Shown: positions 44,143 through 56,592, numbered from the stretch's first letter. The stretch: 64,000 nucleotides of DNA from Nematopogon swammerdamellus (GCA_946902875.1 OX336355.1:15843347-15907346), one strand, 5' to 3'. The notes: generated from the letters alone by a model not told the origin. Numbers and translations: made by a program.

Positions 44143-44452
44143 CACAGAGCATCGAATACCGACCGCGCGCGCCCCTCCTAGAGGCGCCCTGAGCGCGATT
44201 TCCCTACAACGCCGTTGAAGCCTGTGGGCGTGGCCTATGACTTACATATGTGTGTTGTGCGTGTGCATTTGTTTTGTGCGTGTGCCTAACTTGCTCCTCT
44301 TTGTGTGTAGTGTCGATACCATCGATACTAGCACACACACACACATACGAAGCGCTATAGCAGCACTGCGTGTAGTTTTTGGGTTTCAAATATTAATCGC
44401 TTAGGGCGTCTCTAGTAGGGGGCGCGCGCGGTAGGTATTCGATGCTCTTGTG
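44143..44452. mobile_element. hAT-type MITE, 8-bp TSD CTTGATAC
   Basis: About 65-bp TIRs beginning CACAGAGCATCGAATACC / CACAAGAGCATCGAATACC. CTTGATAC is exact at 44135-44142 and 44453-44460. 310 bp; interior has GTGTG / CACAC tracts. Confidence 0.85.
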
Positions 44453-44460
44453 CTTGATAC

Positions 44461-44761
44461 TAACAAATGAGCAGTTTAGAAGTTATGACAACCGGCTCCT
44501 GCAAGATCCGGCTCTTGTGCTCAATCTACAACTGATGTGCTCTCCTCTAAACAGAGCTATTCATATGCTGAACGAGCTAAATATGGAGGCAGAGTTTGAT
44601 GTTTTTTTTTAATAATAGCCTAGGTGCATATAAGAGATTAGTTATATATAAGTTATCTTAATAAATTGCATGCATAGGTAAAATTAGGCTAGTAAACGAG
44701 TTAGGATATCCTGTAAGGTTTGCTAGTTAAGTGTCAAGTGTTAAGAGGCGATAGCTTTTGT
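44461..44761. other. Unassigned stretch
   Basis: Nothing supported. Confidence 0.3.
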
Positions 44762-44924
44762 CCACGAGATAGGGTCGAGGATGTCTGCTGCCATAGGTCA
44801 CCCCTCTTGCCTCGCCTTCTTCCGCCAAAGGATATGCCTGGCAATTCAGAGGGGTAACGCGGCTGGCATCCTCGGCACAATCCCGGGGACAAAAGCACTA
44901 AATGAAATTTATTTTTTAAGTTAG
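44762..44924 (+). pseudogene. Non-LTR RT extreme C-terminus
   Basis: Frame ends FFRQRICLAIQRGNAAGILG, then TKALNEIYFLS and TAG at 44922-44924. A 3' UTR with AATTGAATAAATT follows, then an (AAAT)n tail at 45015-45058, a complete LINE 3' end. Confidence 0.75.
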
Positions 44925-45277
44925 TTTATTTCCTAAGTTAGTTTATATAATTTTTAGATTAGTTAATTATTTTATAACTATGTTAATTTGAATTGAATAA
45001 ATTATTGAGTGTCAAATAAATAAATAAATAAAAATAAAATAAATAAATAAATAAATGACACTATGACAGACGGACAGACAGAAGAACGTACGAGCCACCT
45101 TTTACATGTGGCACTTAAAAATTCAACATACATATTATCGTATAGATAGATTAATAAAACACTTTATTGATTCAAATGTTTTTACAGTAACAAGCGCGAT
45201 GTTTATGGTGCAACGGCGAACTTATCCCTCAGAGAAATTTCTTCCGGTCAACCTTTCTGATTTCTTCACTAATTGCT
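44925..45277. other. LINE 3' UTR and AT-rich spacer
   Basis: Contains the AAATAAAT tail of the preceding LINE; otherwise nothing. Confidence 0.45.
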
Positions 45278-45625
45278 AGACCGTGTGGGGCCGGTACTTA
45301 AAAAGAATAGCCCCACTGCATCTCTCCCCATGCATGTCGTAAAAGGGGATTAAGGGATAAGGAAAAGATACCGTGCTAAAGGGCGACGGACTCGCCACCT
45401 CCCACCTTGGCACGGTATTTCCACCGAGTCATGCAGCAGGTGGGTCCTCGTGCCTTACTTGCTGCTTGATCGATTGAATCTTGTTCGAATACTTTGCGAA
45501 ACGTGGTGGTCGGTGTTGTGCTGCAATTTACCAGAGTTCTTGCAGCACAACACCGAATACTCTGCTTACCCCGATTATCGGGATTCAGCGTGTGTGATAT
45601 GTATGTTGTATGTATAAGAAACTAC
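45278..45625 (+). repeat. Family C element, full length
   Basis: ACCGTGTGGGGCCGGTACTT head with intact hairpin to GTGTGTGATATGTATG tail. Confidence 0.85.
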
Positions 45626-47602
45626 TTACATAATAAAAAAATTTGTACCTAATGAACTTGAAGTCAGCAAATCACCAGTATTCACTGCTATAATAATTAT
45701 AAACACTTGTTTAAAATGTCTAATGACGGAATGTCCGTGTTTGCGATACGCCAAAGCGTGTTCAGGATAGAGGAATCTCGTTGTTGTGAAAGCTCTATGC
45801 ATTGTTCTGAAAATAGTTAAGATGAATTCACACTATAGGTATTTAGTATAAAATTTCATAACACCCGACTATGAAATACAAAGAAAATAACAACGAAAGC
45901 TGACCGAAAATTAGTCGGACTATTCGTATATCTCTTCTATCCCTTCTACATGCCCGACTGCATTAGTTTCGATCTACTTTCCTTCGCTTTTCGTAGTCGG
46001 GTTTTATAAAAAAAATATAAAATTTTTCATTTCTTTCCTTTTAGTTTTAAACCATAAGTGTGTGAAATATTTTAATTTATTTTCAAGTTCTTGATAATGA
46101 TCACAAAATTTAATATTTATTTACAAGTTTGAATTTTGTTCTCTGACGACGACGACTTATAAAAGTCGAAATATAAGATGTATAATATGTGTTTTTTTTA
46201 ATTATTGTGTACAAAATATATTATATAAAAAATCTGAACCAAACATTGGTGTGAATAAAAATATTTCATTGACAATGATACCCCATTCGATGGAGTTTGA
46301 AGAAGAAAAAAAAAATGCCAAGTTTGATAAAATATATCGAGACGAATCCAACAATGCCTCTCCTTGAAATCAGTTAAGAGTCAGTAATACCTCACATTGT
46401 TTCGCATGATCCTCGGTTATATCAACAATAGTGAAACAATCACTCTGTAATAATATGAAGTTGAGTACTAACGCTATTATACGTGGCGAAAACACGATTA
46501 CATAAAAAAAAATCCATAAAAAAAAATTCCAAATTACCTCCAAACCGTCAATAAAACCGCTATTATTAAATAACTACTTTTAATTAGTTCATGAAACTTT
46601 GTGTAATAAAATAACTGATCTTAATATTAATCAGTTTTAATAGGTTTTACATTAAAACAATTTTTTTCATTCAAAACACCGAAATCACAATGAAGTTTAG
46701 ACTTACAATTTACGTCATGGAGTGCGACTGTCCCTTTCGTACTTTCACCGATTCTCTATCGCCCTATCCCGCTCTTTCTCTGAGGTAGTATAGACTCTTA
46801 AATATTCTAGGCTCTTGCGAGTGAACAAACGAACACACATACAGATGCTGCCAAAATCATAGCCCTTCTTTTGGCTTTGCCGTAGTCGGGTAAATGGTTC
46901 GAAATACATTTTTTTTTGTTATTACAAATATGTACTTGTATTTCGTTGGCTCTACTGCCATGCCATAAATCACAAGTTTTTTTCAAAAGTTAATACTATT
47001 CTAGTCGAAAGGTATTGAATTTCTCATCGTGGTAGAAAATGCAATTAAGCTAAGCAACATTTGAAGATGATAAAACTTTGTTAAAATTAAATTCACGATT
47101 TTTGATATTTATTTATATTTGTTTGTTTAATGTATAATTCAACGTATGATCGCGTATTTAGCATCGATTGAGTGTGGCATGCAGCTTGCAAACTTTACGA
47201 CATCCAATAAACATTTTGATAGCCAGTGAGTATGCGTAAACTATCTTTTGTTGCACGCACTTTGGTGCGTTTATTTATGGAAATGGCGACTCGACTTGCC
47301 TTAAAGTGCGTATAAAATTTGTAATTTGACATAATTGAAGATTGTATAGCATTTTCTAACAGTTTAACCGGTGATCGTGGACATTTTGTGCTATATGAGT
47401 GTTTTAAAATGCCATAGCGCAGTGATAGGTGTCTTAAGTGCTTTCTTTGACGTTTTAAATTTCAAAATTCTATTATTAAACAAAATATTACACCATTTTA
47501 TATAAGAAATACAATACAAATACAATACCCAACGGTGCTGCGCTGTCTGAACACCCTTTTGTTGTCGACATTGAACTTTTGAGAATCCATCGGTTCCTAA
47601 AA
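45626..47602. other. AT-rich stretch with family G palindromic ends
   Basis: 45858-46012 opens with ATTTCATAACACCCGACTA and closes with TTTCGTAGTCGGGTTTTATA, an inverted-repeat element. A related end (GCCGTAGTCGGGTAAAT) lies at 46881. No gene supported in the rest. Confidence 0.45.
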
Positions 47603-47892
47603 ATAGTTTCTTTGTCGTACCGCTAGGGTGTGGAACTGTCTTCCTCCGGTGTGTTTCCCAAATTCCTTAACTTGGATGTCTTCAAACGTCGTATTAACAG
47701 GCTAGACAGCCTAGCAGCAGTCCGCAAATCGGCTGGCATTGCGCCTCCCTGAGCGTGGTTTCGCGAGGAGAGGTGTACCGATTTGGTTCTGTCGACTGCA
47801 TCATTGGTCCCTCGGCACAGCCAGCTATGTTGGTTTACATGAAAGAGTTTGTATTAATTCGCTGCGCGTAATACAAACACTTTGGTTTACAT
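47603..47892 (+). pseudogene. Non-LTR retrotransposon 3' end with MITE insertion
   Basis: RTARVWNCLPPVCFPNS, then a frameshift and LNLDVFKRRINRLDSLAAVR, SAGIAPP and TGA, followed by a 3' UTR (CTCGGCACAGCCAGCTATGT). The 44-bp MITE at 47841 sits near its tail. The same 3' UTR recurs at 59508. Confidence 0.75.
47841..47884. mobile_element. 44-bp mini-MITE, 8-bp TSD GTTTACAT
   Basis: GAAAGAGTTTGTATTA and TAATACAAACACTTTG with CGCTGCGCG centre. GTTTACAT is exact at 47833-47840 and 47885-47892. Related to 28382 and 57855. Confidence 0.8.
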
Positions 47893-47969
47893 AAAAAAAA
47901 CATCGTAGTGATTCCACATTCAAACTACATTCTTGTATTCACTAATCCACTCCCTGCAAATTTCTCTTT

Positions 47970-48185
47970 TTTTATGGAATTTGACACGGTTGGCTACATC
48001 ACCTACAACACGGATGTCAGCCCTCAACACCGGGTGAACTAGATGCCACGTCAGTGCTTCCCTTCATTTCATGTCGGCTACACTGAACTGAACGGAAAAC
48101 GCGAACTATTTACATGGACGTTTCGAACGACGTTTCATTCAGTGTGGTGTTAGCAACCCAGGCGGGATAACCCTACTACCAACCT
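47970..48185 (-). repeat. Family S SINE, body and tail
   Basis: ACACGGTTGGCTACATCACC, GGCTACACTGAACTG, GACGTTTCATTCAGTGTGG. Head absent. Confidence 0.7.
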
Positions 48186-49379
48186 AACATAAAAAAAAAA
48201 AACTCGTAATGATTACTAAACTACATTTTTGTATTCACTAATCCAGTCCTTGCGAATTTCTCTTACAGTTGAATATTCTATGAAGTAATCTGGGTAGTAA
48301 TAGTTAGAAGATGTTCGTATGGAAGACAATCGCTTAAACGAATTCTGTCCGCACCAATAATTGAAATTTATCGACATCGCGGTCCGCGCGAACTTGACCC
48401 TTCATATCATTCAACTACACATTCAACTTTGACCATTATGTGTATATGTTTAGAATCACATTGCCTTGTCGATGTAAATAGCGATAAAGATCGTTATGGA
48501 TTGTAAAAGTGTATCAATGATAATTTCCAGTACAGATTCAACTCAATCACTGGCCATTATGTTTTATTGAAATAATCGTATTATATTCATGTTGGATTAT
48601 GTAATAATGTTTTATGATGCCGTATAGCTGCTGTGATCTAAGTTGATTTAGTTAAGAACTTTTAACTTCGAGTATTTTTATTGGGATTAATATATGTATT
48701 TCATTCGGTGTTCAGATCGGCTCGTCTGTCCCTGGACGGTTTTTATTATTGATGTATTTTTTTTTTAGGTTTAGATTTAATCTTTTATAGTTTAAGATTG
48801 TTAGTTAATAATAGGTTTATATGTATGTTATATATTATACGTTTATTTTACTTGTAATAAAGAATTATATTATTTAAAAAAAGGAAATAAATTAAAAACA
48901 TTTTTTTTATGAAACTCGACAACGAAAAACTAAGGGCAAATTTGGTCGAGCGAGACCAGTAAAAAATAGTGCAGTCGATAAAATAGTGATTTCGATAAAA
49001 TGTCCTTGTTATTTCTTTAGTTTTTCGTGGTAGGGTTTTATAACAATTTTATGTTTTCTTTTTCATCTAACATTTAAGCACGGTTGTCCCCGGAAACCGT
49101 TTCATTCCTTCCATCTTCTGTAGTCCGCTGTGTTGCTTGTTGCCTTGCCAGCGTGTTATCTGAGCAAGGAAAGTGCGTTTCTCTGATATGTAGGTAGTTA
49201 CCGCTCATCAGTAGTCGCGACGGTCATTTGTTTTGACAGGCGATCAAGCCAGCGATTAGCCGAGGTTGGCTAACCGCTGGCGCTGCTGGCTTGTTTTGTA
49301 GTCATTAAGGATAGTAGAATGCTGGCAACGAGAGAACATACTCGTAAATTGTAGTTCAGTTACATATTCGGACACTGAT
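48186..49379. other. AT-rich stretch
   Basis: CGAAAAACTAAGG near 48926 and CTTTAGTTTTTCGTGG near 49013 form an inverted pair resembling family G. A GCTGGCGCTGCTGGC segment near 49275 is GC-rich. No gene supported. Confidence 0.4.
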
Positions 49380-49660
49380 GGATGATAGTGCGTTCATACT
49401 GTTAAAATATTGTTTATTGTATTGTTTATTATTATATGGCAGTATTCTCAAGGCAGAAAGACTGCTCTCGAACTTGTCACAATTTGCTCTATCCGCTTCG
49501 ATTACACCCACGAAGTAGAACCGGCAATAAAAATTCGCAGGATGTTTTTTTTTCATAAATATTATTAAAAGTATTTTAGTGACTATGCACATAATATGTA
49601 TAACGTCGCCTACAGTCTACGAAAATACAGCTTGAGAGCAAGATTAGCAATGTTACTGAG
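49380..49660 (+). repeat. Family J repeat, copy 1
   Basis: CGAACTTGTCACAATTTG, TTCGATTACACCCACGAAG, TTTTAGTGACTATGCACATA and GCTTGAGAGCAAGATTA recur at 54745-54795 and 55265-55350, where other elements separate them. Confidence 0.6.
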
Positions 49661-49686
49661 ATTTAACAATTTTATTATGGGACTTA

Positions 49687-49960
49687 GGCCCACTTGCACC
49701 AACACGAATTTAAGATATAAACCAGTTTAACTCGTTAAGCTAGCACCCGTTGACTGTGGGAACCGCGTTTAAATCCATAACTCGCTACTTAACTCTAAAC
49801 TCGTGTTGGTGCAAGTGGGCCTAAGGCCCACTTGCACCAACACGAATTTAACGATATAAACCAGTTTAACTCGTTAAGCTAGTACCCGTTGACTGTGGGA
49901 ACCGCGTTTAAATCCATAACTCGCTACTTAACTCTAAATTCGTGTTGGCGCAATTGGGCC
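49687..49960. mobile_element. Tandem pair of PIF/Harbinger-type MITEs, TTA flanks
   Basis: Copies 49687-49821 and 49825-49960, each with TIR GGCCCACTTGCACCAACAC, are separated by TAA. The pair is flanked by TTA at 49684-49686 and 49961-49963. Sequence between copies differs at few positions. Confidence 0.85.
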
Positions 49961-50059
49961 TTAGACTTTACAGCGCAGAATCTAGTGAAAACATCACTAG
50001 ACTCAGCATTAGGCTTTGCCCAGTTTTTTTTCCTTTTCTCCCATCTTGATGCTAATGTT

Positions 50060-50160
50060 GTATAAGGCTGACTGGAAGAAACTGCACGCGCAATAAGTCC
50101 GCCCTCTATATAGCAGAAAGTGTAATAGAATACAGCTTCTTTTCTCTACATTTTATTAAC
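50060..50160 (+). repeat. LINE 3' UTR fragment (family N)
   Basis: GGCTGACTGGAAGAAAC and GCAATAAGTCCGCCCT match LINE 3' ends at 59745, 60738 and 62205. Confidence 0.5.
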
Positions 50161-50385
50161 TCCCGACTCAAAAGGAGGGGTGTTATAAGTTTGACGTCTC
50201 CGTCTGTCTGTCTGTGTGTCTGTCTGTGTGTGTATATGTGTGTCTGTCTGTCTGGGGTATCGTAGCTCCTAAACGGATGGACCGTCTTTTTTTTTTATTG
50301 GATATCCGCCATAATAACACATATGACGTAGATGGATGGACAGACGCCGTAGGGAATAGTAATAGGGTCCCGTACGGCTAAAAGA
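50160..50385 (+). repeat. Family F fragment with family B end
   Basis: CCCGACTCAAAAGGAGGGGT, GTTATAAGTTTGACG, a GTCTGTCTG tract, CGTAGCTCCTAAACGGATGG, then AATAGGGTCCCGTACGG of family B type. Confidence 0.55.
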
Positions 50386-50686
50386 GTTTCGTAATTTCAC
50401 CCGTAGATATGGTACCTATCTAAACCATTAGGACAAGTCAACAAAGAAATAAATTCCTTCACCGTGCTACGCCACACATAAATAAGCCTCATAATTCCTC
50501 ATACCAGGGGACTATAAATATCTAAGTATAATTAATTGGCAAGGAAATTCATTCAAGTGCGCTGGTATGAATGAATGTATGAATAAGCTGAAGCTGGACG
50601 CTGGTGTAAATAGAACTTTGATTGAAATCGCATGTATATTTAGAACACGACGGAAAATCATAATGGCATGTTGTATAAACAAGTAC
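50386..50686. other. Unassigned stretch
   Basis: Nothing supported. Confidence 0.3.
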
Positions 50687-51028
50687 CGGTGTGGGGCCGA
50701 TACTTAAACAGGATAGCCCCACTGCATCTCTCCCCGTGCAAGTAGTAAAAGGCTACAAAAGCATAAAGACAAGACGCCGTGCTAAAGGGCGACAGGATAG
50801 CCACCTCTTTGGCACTGTCCTTCCACCGAGTCATGCAGGTGTCTTCGTGCCTTACTTGCTGCTTGATCGAATACTTGTATAGGTACTTGTACTTATATCT
50901 TGTTCGAATACTTTGCTAAACGTCGTAGTCTATGTTGTGCTGTAATCTACGAGAGTCCTTGCAGCACAACACCGATTACTCTGATCACCCCGATTGTCGG
51001 GATACATCGTGTGGTATGTATGTATGTA
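50687..51028 (+). repeat. Family C element
   Basis: GGTGTGGGGCCGATACTTAA head to GTGTGGTATGTATGTATG tail, with a short internal AT-rich gain near 50870. Confidence 0.8.
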
Positions 51029-51704
51029 AAATAAATTACAGTGAAATAAACAAACGATAACATCTTTGGTTTCAGTTGATCTTTTTCAGATGTTGCCTTA
51101 TATTACGCACCTATGGGTAGCAAATAAAATATAGCGTTATTCCCGTCTAGTACATGCAGATATTATGAGCTAAAACGGGACGTCAGTATATCTGTCAGGG
51201 CGCAACGTCTAAGACATTTGTCCAATTAAGATCGTCGGGACAACTTCCTTTTTGCTCATTCGTTCCTGGTACATTGTCGAGACAAGCAGAGCAGCTCATC
51301 CGCGAAGTTCCTTCCTCGTGTTAATGTGAAACTTTGGAATTAATTTAAAAGTGAACATCTGGGTAACACAGATATATTTTGGAATCATATTGAGCAATGG
51401 ATACACCTTGGAACGCTATAAACTCTGAATTTATATTAATTATTTTCAAAATATACTATGTACAACTTGTAAAACATTTAACACCCAATAAACGTTATTT
51501 TTGGCCTCGCCGTTACGTATATAGTCGGTTAAAAACGACGTAAAAATATATTCGTGAAAAATTTTCCAATTAAAAGAAACAACTGCAAAAAATCGTTTTA
51601 AAAATGACTGATCATGTAAATACTGATTACTGAATGCCGAAATTATCAACAATAATAACGTTATTTTCACACAGATGGCTCCTTAGCCATATTCCAACCT
51701 GCAC
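51029..51704. other. Unassigned stretch
   Basis: Nothing supported. Confidence 0.35.
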
Positions 51705-51964
51705 GTATGCGAATCACGCCATCACGGTAACCGTTCATACTTTTGTAGTTAATTTTTTTGGGATACTTGTGTACCCCCCTTATTATTTTTACATTTTGCT
51801 TTTTTATTATTTGTTGGAATATTCGCCATACACAATTCAACCGGCTACCTATTACTTACACGGTTCAAAAGATACAGCCCTCGGACTGACGGACAGACAG
51901 ACATACGGCGCGGCGTAGGCTTAGTAATAGGCTTCTGTATGGATGGACACGGAACCCTAAAAAA
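51705..51964 (+). repeat. Family B, 3' half
   Basis: TATTCGCCATACACAATTC, ACCGGCTACCTATTAC, GACTGACGGACAGACAGACA, ACACGGAACCCTAAAAA. Confidence 0.65.
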
Positions 51965-53662
51965 GGTGGCATCGTCCCCTACAACTTGTGGTCAAGAATT
52001 GTCATAATCATACAACATCTTGTACTTACGTTTATTCAAAAATAACGACTCGAAGAAGGATTAACAAAGGTGCTTGTCATTCAATGTAACAATATATTAA
52101 CAGCAATCATTAGGAGACAGAATCGAGTCCTAATGCGTTTGGAGACATTTAATAATATTTTTAATATTTTGGACGATGAACACGCACTTTTAACAATGCA
52201 TCCATTGGTCGATTTATTTAGGACTATCAAAAGTTGTTAAACATTTACGAAAGTACAGCTTTAGAAAAAAAATAAAATAAAAATACAAAGTAAAAATCTA
52301 CCTATGTACGTACATGTATGTAGATTTTTTAGAAGCATGAGTGAGCAAACATTTTTAAATGTCTTCATTAGATAAAATGGAGAGCCGAAAATTAAGAGAA
52401 AAAAATAAGTCGTGACCAAGATCCTGGTTTTAATGCATTTTAATGAAGAAATATAAAAAGCGAGTAACTACATATGTATATAAAAATAAAAACATAACAT
52501 TAGGTACCTAAACATTTTTAAATTGAGAATTTAATGATGATGATATCGGTATAATATAAATTTTTTAAAACAAACATAAGTTACATGTTTGTTTTAATAA
52601 TAGTTTTGGGTGGTCAACTTGCAATCTGTTATACTTAAAACTTAAAATATTTAAAACTTTCATAAAACCGAGTAAAATTACTACAAAATTTCAAGTCGAG
52701 CTCCGCTAATAAGGTGTGTACAATTTGTCTAATAGGAATGGACATCCGCCACGAGACGACTTCCACATCCAGTAAGCTCTCGGTTTTATTGTCCACAAGG
52801 AGGGTAATGATTTTCAGGCCTCTGTGCTCTGGCATTCTCAACGGTGTAGCTGCTTCGGTTTATGAGAAGGAAATTGGTATTTCGATATAGTTTAAGAGTC
52901 TAAGGTATGTCTTTCTAGTAATCTTTAACTATTTCCTCTATTTTGTATATTCTTGTACTTGTCAATGATTAAATTTGGCCTGTCTTTAATCTTCCTCTTT
53001 CATCGTGTATATCTCATGAATTGCTGAACCGACTTTTAATGTGAATTTGTTTTTTGACGTGAATTCGATGAACGTCTTACGTTTTGTCCGGGGGGGTCGT
53101 TCGGAAGAATCATTTTACAAAAATGATGTACATTCGTTGTCTTTGTACGGCTAATCTACAACTTTACACGGAAGATCGCTCTAAAAATTTGTCGAGGCGC
53201 GGTCGCCGCTCACTAAAAAGCGAGCTAGCCACCAAACTACTTGTCTATTTGGGACACGTTAAACTGTATTTTATAGAGGAAAGTATTACTGATATTTGCT
53301 AAAGAAGATATTTGCAACATGTACAAATTTGTAGCAATGATTGAAAAATAACATACCGAAAGCGAAAATAAAAAGACCTAATCAATTAGCGGTAGTAGCC
53401 CGAATTCTACCAACCCCGATTTTTTTATGATATCTGTCATGATCATGAACATGATGTGCTATAACATATGTACATGTATGTAATATGATATTTATTTTAA
53501 GTATGTATCTATGTATAAGTCCATGTATTTACATAACTGGCATTGTCTCTTGCACGTCTCAACATCCCAATGTGTTCCATGTTTTACGGTGTACAATAGA
53601 GTAAAATACAGGTATGTATGCAAGTGACGGGGACTAGGTCAAACCCAAATCCCAAAAAATAC
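51965..53662. other. Mostly unassigned stretch
   Basis: 52378-52432 is a family H SINE fragment (GCCGAAAATTAAGAGAAAAA). A 68-codon minus-strand frame at 52635-52841 and a 72-codon plus-strand frame at 53084-53302 are the longest, but neither resembles a known family nor has splice support. I do not call them genes. Confidence 0.4.
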
Positions 53663-54024
53663 AGGGTGTTAAAACGGCGAGTACATTAATTTCGCCGGCG
53701 CAATCCTCATGTTTTTCCTAGACAAAAAAGTAAATTAAAGTGTCTAGTTTTGGAGATATGAATTTTTGAAATGTATGTTTTCGTCTAGTGTAATTTAACG
53801 TGTTGGTGCCGCTCCGCACCCTCCGCCTGCCGACCTCCAGTCCTCCACTCACAAAGCTAACCCTCGCCCCTCCCGCCAACACCTCCGTCCGAGGCGCTCA
53901 CGTCTCACCCGCTCTTCCCCCCTCCTCACCGCCCTGTTGTCATTAGATCATTTTTACACTAAAATAATCAATTAGTTTGTATGAAAACTGTAACTTTTTA
54001 TTTAAAGTAACTTTTTTGTTACTT
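53663..54024. mobile_element. Possible DNA element with AGGGTGT ends
   Basis: AGGGTGTTAAAAC at the left and GTTACTTTACACCCT at the right are short inverted ends around 360 bp, including a C-rich strand at 53810-53935. No target duplication seen. Confidence 0.35.
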
Positions 54025-54199
54025 TACACCCTATATATTGTGAAGATATGTCGGATGAAGCTATAGCCGAAAATAAAAAAATGCTCTTATATTCATTTAT
54101 TATAGTGAAGTAACTGTGAATAAGTTAGTTCTTTTAATGTAATCAGCTACAAAGATACATTATGTCCTCAAAGATCATGTATGCATGTATGGATGTATC

Positions 54200-54300
54200 G
54201 GAGGGGCCAGACAGAAAACACGCTCCGACCAGCCATTATCACCTCCGAGAGAGAAGGTGCCATACCGGAGACTACCCTTTAGATCGCTGGCTGTACCGAT
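54200..54300 (-). repeat. Family A SINE tail fragment
   Basis: CGCTCCGACCAGCCATTATC, CTCCGAGAGAGAAGGTGCC, ATACCGGAGACTACC. Confidence 0.65.
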
Positions 54301-54707
54301 GCACCAATGGAGCAACATCAATAAAATTAATTCGAATCACACTGAATTAATTTAACACCTTATGTAGATGCAATTTCGTAATGGCGCCTTAAACGCCACC
54401 AGCCATTTGCATACACCTCTCCTATTGTATGTAAACCTGGACGTCAGTGCGGACAGTTTATGATGCCCTGGTACTCGCGCACTGAGGATGTATAAAGATG
54501 ACGCGTGTAAAGCGTGCTGATCTTATGGGATCCTGGTAGCTATTTTTTTATGTGAGAATTTTTTCACGTTTTTAATCCTTCGTACCGCGTATTAATGCGT
54601 AGACGGAAAAAATAGTAAATATTAATTAAAAAAATAAAAAATTAAAATTTTTAAATATTTTTTATGATCGAAGGTATTATGAATGTGTCTTTATTTATTA
54701 ACTTTTA
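54301..54707. other. Unassigned stretch
   Basis: Nothing supported. Confidence 0.3.
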
Positions 54708-55375
54708 TTGTTTATTGATCATTCATATGCCAGTAAAAGTGCAGTCGAACTTGTCACAATTTGGTCTATCCAGTTCGATTACACTCACGAAGAAGAATCG
54801 GTAAAAAAAAATACAGTCGAATTGAGAACCTCCTCCTTTTTTGAAGTCGGTTAAAAAGCTGCAAGCGATGTTATTATGTGGCTAGCTAGTCACTTAAATA
54901 CTTGTAGTATGAAAAAAAAAATCCGTACGATTCCTTGATTCGATTGCCGGTTTGAGTGCAGTCCTTCCTTACCTATAATAAAATCCAACGTCTGCTTTCT
55001 GTCTGTCTGAGTGTCTGTCTGTCCGCTTATAACTCGAGAACCACTGAACCGATTTTAATAAAACAAAATTCTACGGATAGCTTGATTCTTCCCATCAACT
55101 ATAGGCTACTTACTCTCACGCTAAATAGCCTATGAGGTTAGCAGTGAAGTGAAAAATGAGAGCGGGCGGAGCCGCGGGCACAGCTAGTCTGTCATATGAA
55201 TGATCAATAAACAATAAACAACAAAGAAACTTCGCAGGGTATTATTTTTTAATACATTTTATTACAAGTACATATTTTAGTGACTATCCACATAATAACA
55301 ATCGCTTACGCTTACACGATCTATCGAAAGCATAGCTTGAGAGCAAGATTAAAAATTTTACTGAGAGTTCTAATC
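54708..55375. repeat. Family J copy 2, split by other elements, with inverted flanks
   Basis: TTGTTTATTGATCATTCATA (near 54709) is repeated inverted as TATGAATGATCAATAAACAA (near 55196). Between them lie a family K fragment (54818-54851, minus: AGGAGGAGGTTCTCAATTCG) and a Helitron-like element at 54966. Family J resumes to 55375. Confidence 0.55.
54966..55187 (+). mobile_element. Short Helitron-like element (family L)
   Basis: Starts TCCTTACCTATAATAAAATC and ends GGAGCCGCGGGCACAGCTAG followed by T. Near-identical to the minus copy at 60406-60633. TC start, CTAG end and a GC hairpin near the 3' end fit a non-autonomous Helitron. Confidence 0.7.
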
Positions 55376-55498
55376 ACAAAGACTTATTTATTACAAATTA
55401 TTGAAATAGCCCATCCATCTATATTGCTTGTTTATTAACAGATCGACGTGCCAAGTCTTTCTTCGTTCAGCGAGCCATCAAAGGGGCAACAACACTGT

Positions 55499-55710
55499 AC
55501 CGTGTGGGGTCGGTACTTAAAAAGAATAGCCCCACTGCATCTCTCCCCGTCGCATGTCGTAAAAGTCGACTAAGGGATAAGAAAATTCGTCAGCCTCGGT
55601 AGCTCAGTGGCGCGGTTGGTTAGTCAACTGTTATTAAGCAACGCTGAGCGCGGTCAGTGATTGGATGGGTGCCCGCTCGACCGTTGGAGGCTGACCGTGG
55701 TTCGGATTCT
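55499..55710 (+). repeat. Family C head followed by family S head
   Basis: 55499-55580 is the C head (GTGTGGGGTCGGTACTTAAA to CTAAGGGATAAG). At 55589 GTCAGCCTCGGTAGCTCAGT begins a family S head, whose 5S-like block (TTAAGCAACGCTGAGCGCGG, GATGGGTG) is intact. S breaks off at GGTTCGGATTCT. Confidence 0.75.
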
Positions 55711-56064
55711 AATAAATTTGCAAGGGATGGTCATGGAGTAAGTTGCTTTGTTATAGGAGATACAGAGTTTGTAGACTCTATGACTGTATAATACTAAAAC
55801 TAAATTGACGATTTTTATAAATATTTTCTGTATGTATGTATGTATGTATGTTCTACAAGCACAGTTTACTATACGGGACACAGGATAGACTAGAATCTAG
55901 TCACTAGATAGATAAAATTCAGTTCCGGTTACGCTAAGATGCGGCTCTCATACAAACCGAATTGTTCCTCGCGCCGAAATAAAGGTACTATAGCGGGCTG
56001 ACTTACTGTCTTCTTCTTAAATACGAATTTCACGCGAGCGAAGCCGCGGGCAAAAGCCAGTTAG
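55706..56064 (+). mobile_element. Helitron-like (HLE) copy
   Basis: AAGGGATGGTCATGGAGTAA to GCGAGCGAAGCCGCGGGCAA, then AAGCCAGT. A short palindromic TCTAGTCACTAGA lies near 55899. Confidence 0.65.
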
Positions 56065-56514
56065 GCACCTGTTTATACTAGGACTGGACATCTTAATAAA
56101 TAATAAGCTGTGTTATGGTATCATTTTCCTATTACAGCAAGTATCTAACGAATAAATTACCTTACATGACTATAAAGAATGCAACTAGGTGCAAGTCTGT
56201 CGGGTTTTTTAACCCCAGGATACAAGCGCGTCCAACAAAAAGTAGATAGTTAATATTTTCTGATCGACTGTCATCATCATCAATGAGCTCCGCTTCCTTG
56301 TACGTGTACCGAGTGCATTAGACGCGACGTCGTTGAACATAGCTCTGTCTCTCTCCGCACCGCACAATGCTCATTGTGAGCGAGAGGGAAGTCGGTGCAT
56401 TATGGTAATGTCTTCGGTGATCATGTATTCCTGGTGCCTGGAGGCAATGCAGGAAGATAATCGAAGCTTCCGCTTTGTCTTCTAGGAGTCGTTGACTTTT
56501 AGCGTACTTTTTTT
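56065..56514. other. Unassigned stretch
   Basis: Nothing supported. Confidence 0.3.
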
Positions 56515-56551
56515 AACCCCCGACGAAAAAAACGGAGGGGTGTTATAAGTT

Positions 56552-56592
<41 letters not shown>

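Noticed and set aside
46784..46798. let-7 microRNA (TGAGGTAGTA)
   Set aside because: Only ten seed-region bases match; the rest of the mature sequence and a precursor hairpin are absent.
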